Shown here: positions 5,483 through 5,786 of the stretch, in pieces
Position numbering within the stretch: the stretch's first letter is position 1
How the letters are laid out: each line of letters begins with the position of its first letter
Source of the DNA: Thermoplasmata archaeon
GTDB lineage: Archaea; Thermoplasmatota; Thermoplasmata; SG8-5
Assembly (NCBI GenBank): GCA_030655715.1
Contig: JAUSPR010000264.1
Location: 1 to 5,786, forward strand
Direction: 5' to 3'
DNA length: 5,786 nt
Notes under the pieces: model-generated
The model's database searches: none
Told to the model about the DNA's origin: nothing
What the model saw: the letters and a program-made list of their open reading frames with translations, nothing else
Made by a program: the position numbers and the translations under genes

Positions 5483-5500
5483 GCAAACTACCAGCCCTTA

Positions 5501-5540
5501 AAATTGTAGATTTGTTAATTGTAAATTTGTTAATTGTTGC
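5501..5540 (+). repeat. 40-bp AT-rich repeat, unit B
   Basis: Second copy of the 40-bp unit, 58 bp after unit A. Its 15-bp motif copies are at 5506-5520 and 5521-5535. Both can pair with inverted copies further right (5560-5572 and 5604-5618). Confidence 0.85.
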
Positions 5541-5559
5541 TGGGATAAAGACGGCCCGT

Positions 5560-5572
5560 CAATTACCAAATT
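5560..5572 (-). repeat. Inverted copy of the 15-bp motif (C)
   Basis: CAATTACCAAATT is the reverse complement of 5524-5536 in unit B with 12 of 13 bases pairing. It follows an 11-bp dyad GACGGCCCGTC (5550-5560), and its CCGTCAATTA start (5556-5565) is repeated at 5600-5609. Confidence 0.7.
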
Positions 5573-5603
5573 GAAAATTACCCGATTTAAAATAGCCATC
5601 CGT

Positions 5604-5618
5604 CAATTATTAAATCTA
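5604..5618 (-). repeat. Inverted copy of the 15-bp motif (D)
   Basis: CAATTATTAAATCTA is the reverse complement of 5507-5521 in unit B with 13 of 15 bases pairing. It pairs outside the C copy, so the two stems nest. Confidence 0.65.
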
Positions 5619-5638
5619 AACAGAACTTTTGCAGTTTG

Positions 5639-5786
5639 TTAGGTCGGGAGTGGTTTTGTAGTTTTGATGAGCTGTTGTAGTGTCCACTGTTTCAGTCGTT
5701 GGCATATAGGTCCTATGGCCTTGGTGCCTTTCAAAATGTGGGAAAAAAGGGCAGAGTTGCAAGCAATCCCTTTTAGGAGAGTGTAT
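5639..5786 (-). CDS. Possible 3' end of an unidentified gene running off the right edge
   Basis: A minus-strand frame enters from outside the window and stops at the TAA at 5641-5639, giving 48 residues that include SHILKGTKAIGPICQRLKQW and end in KPLPT. The composition, with amphipathic Leu/Ile/Lys spacing, could be a real C-terminus. A second minus-strand frame is also open over the same stretch (about 56 residues ending in NCKSSV), so open length is weak evidence. I do not recognise either; a degenerate transposase end is conceivable but unproven. Confidence 0.2.
   Translation of the reverse strand, partial: YTLLKGIACNSALFSHILKGTKAIGPICQRLKQWTLQQLIKTTKPLPT

Larger units (their letters stand above)
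5356..5786. other. 431-bp region upstream of rtcB with no confident gene
   Basis: It holds the rtcB promoter near 5390, the six-copy repeat array (5443-5618), and a right edge (5639-5786) where two minus-strand frames stay open to the window end. The repeat part is far more AT-rich than the flanking genes. I see no tRNA, no origin-recognition box of the known euryarchaeal type, and no recognisable insertion-sequence protein. Confidence 0.6.

Noticed and set aside
5443..5540. CRISPR array
   Set aside because: Only two full 40-bp units with an 18-bp spacing, internal subrepeats and inverted copies; no cas genes and no uniform spacers.
5443..5618. Known euryarchaeal replication origin
   Set aside because: No G-rich origin-recognition-box motif was seen and no orc1/cdc6 gene is in the window; the repeats alone cannot support the call.
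5654..5697. C/D-box guide RNA suggested by TTGATGA
   Set aside because: The C box deviates at its first base and no properly placed CTGA D box, nor internal D'/C' pair, is present.

Overview
The window looks like a chromosomal segment from a euryarchaeon, most likely a member of the Thermoplasmatota. Three observations point there. The proteasome alpha subunit is very close to my recollection of the Thermoplasma acidophilum protein. The gene set is archaeal (20S proteasome alpha, SBDS, aIF2-beta, a presenilin-type protease, RtcB). The promoters show archaeal BRE/TATA architecture and not bacterial -35/-10 boxes. The phylum placement is an inference from memory of homologues; no search was run.

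Layout: all confident genes lie on the minus strand, so transcription runs from high to low coordinates. In that direction they are: rtcB, the RNA ligase (5355-3898); a small two-TM membrane protein with a C-terminal zinc ribbon (3743-3384); aIF2-beta with a fused TRAM domain (3316-2699); a presenilin/signal-peptide-peptidase-type intramembrane aspartyl protease only 8 nt behind it (2690-1701); psmA, the proteasome alpha subunit (1363-653); and SBDS, 8 nt behind psmA and cut by the left edge of the window (644-1). The psmA-SBDS pair is the front of the well-known archaeal proteasome/exosome superoperon, so exosome genes (rrp4, rrp41, rrp42) would be expected to the left.

The genes are mostly RNA and protein quality-control housekeeping: tRNA splicing/repair ligation, translation initiation, ribosome maturation, protein degradation, and intramembrane proteolysis. 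There appear to be four or five transcription units: rtcB; the small zinc-ribbon gene; aIF2-beta plus protease; psmA plus SBDS; and possibly a 46-codon leaderless ORF on the plus strand between psmA and the protease gene.

The non-coding parts are the less ordinary content. Upstream of rtcB (5443-5618) is an AT-rich array of six copies of a 15-bp motif, four direct and two inverted, arranged so that two copies can nest with two others as a long stem. Directly after the rtcB stop are two diverged copies of a 29-bp repeat, each of which folds as a hairpin. The 337-nt gap in front of psmA carries an 18-bp direct repeat on either side of the small plus-strand ORF. No rRNA, tRNA, CRISPR array or confidently identified mobile element was found. 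The last 150 bases at the right edge could hold the 3' end of another minus-strand gene, but I cannot identify it.
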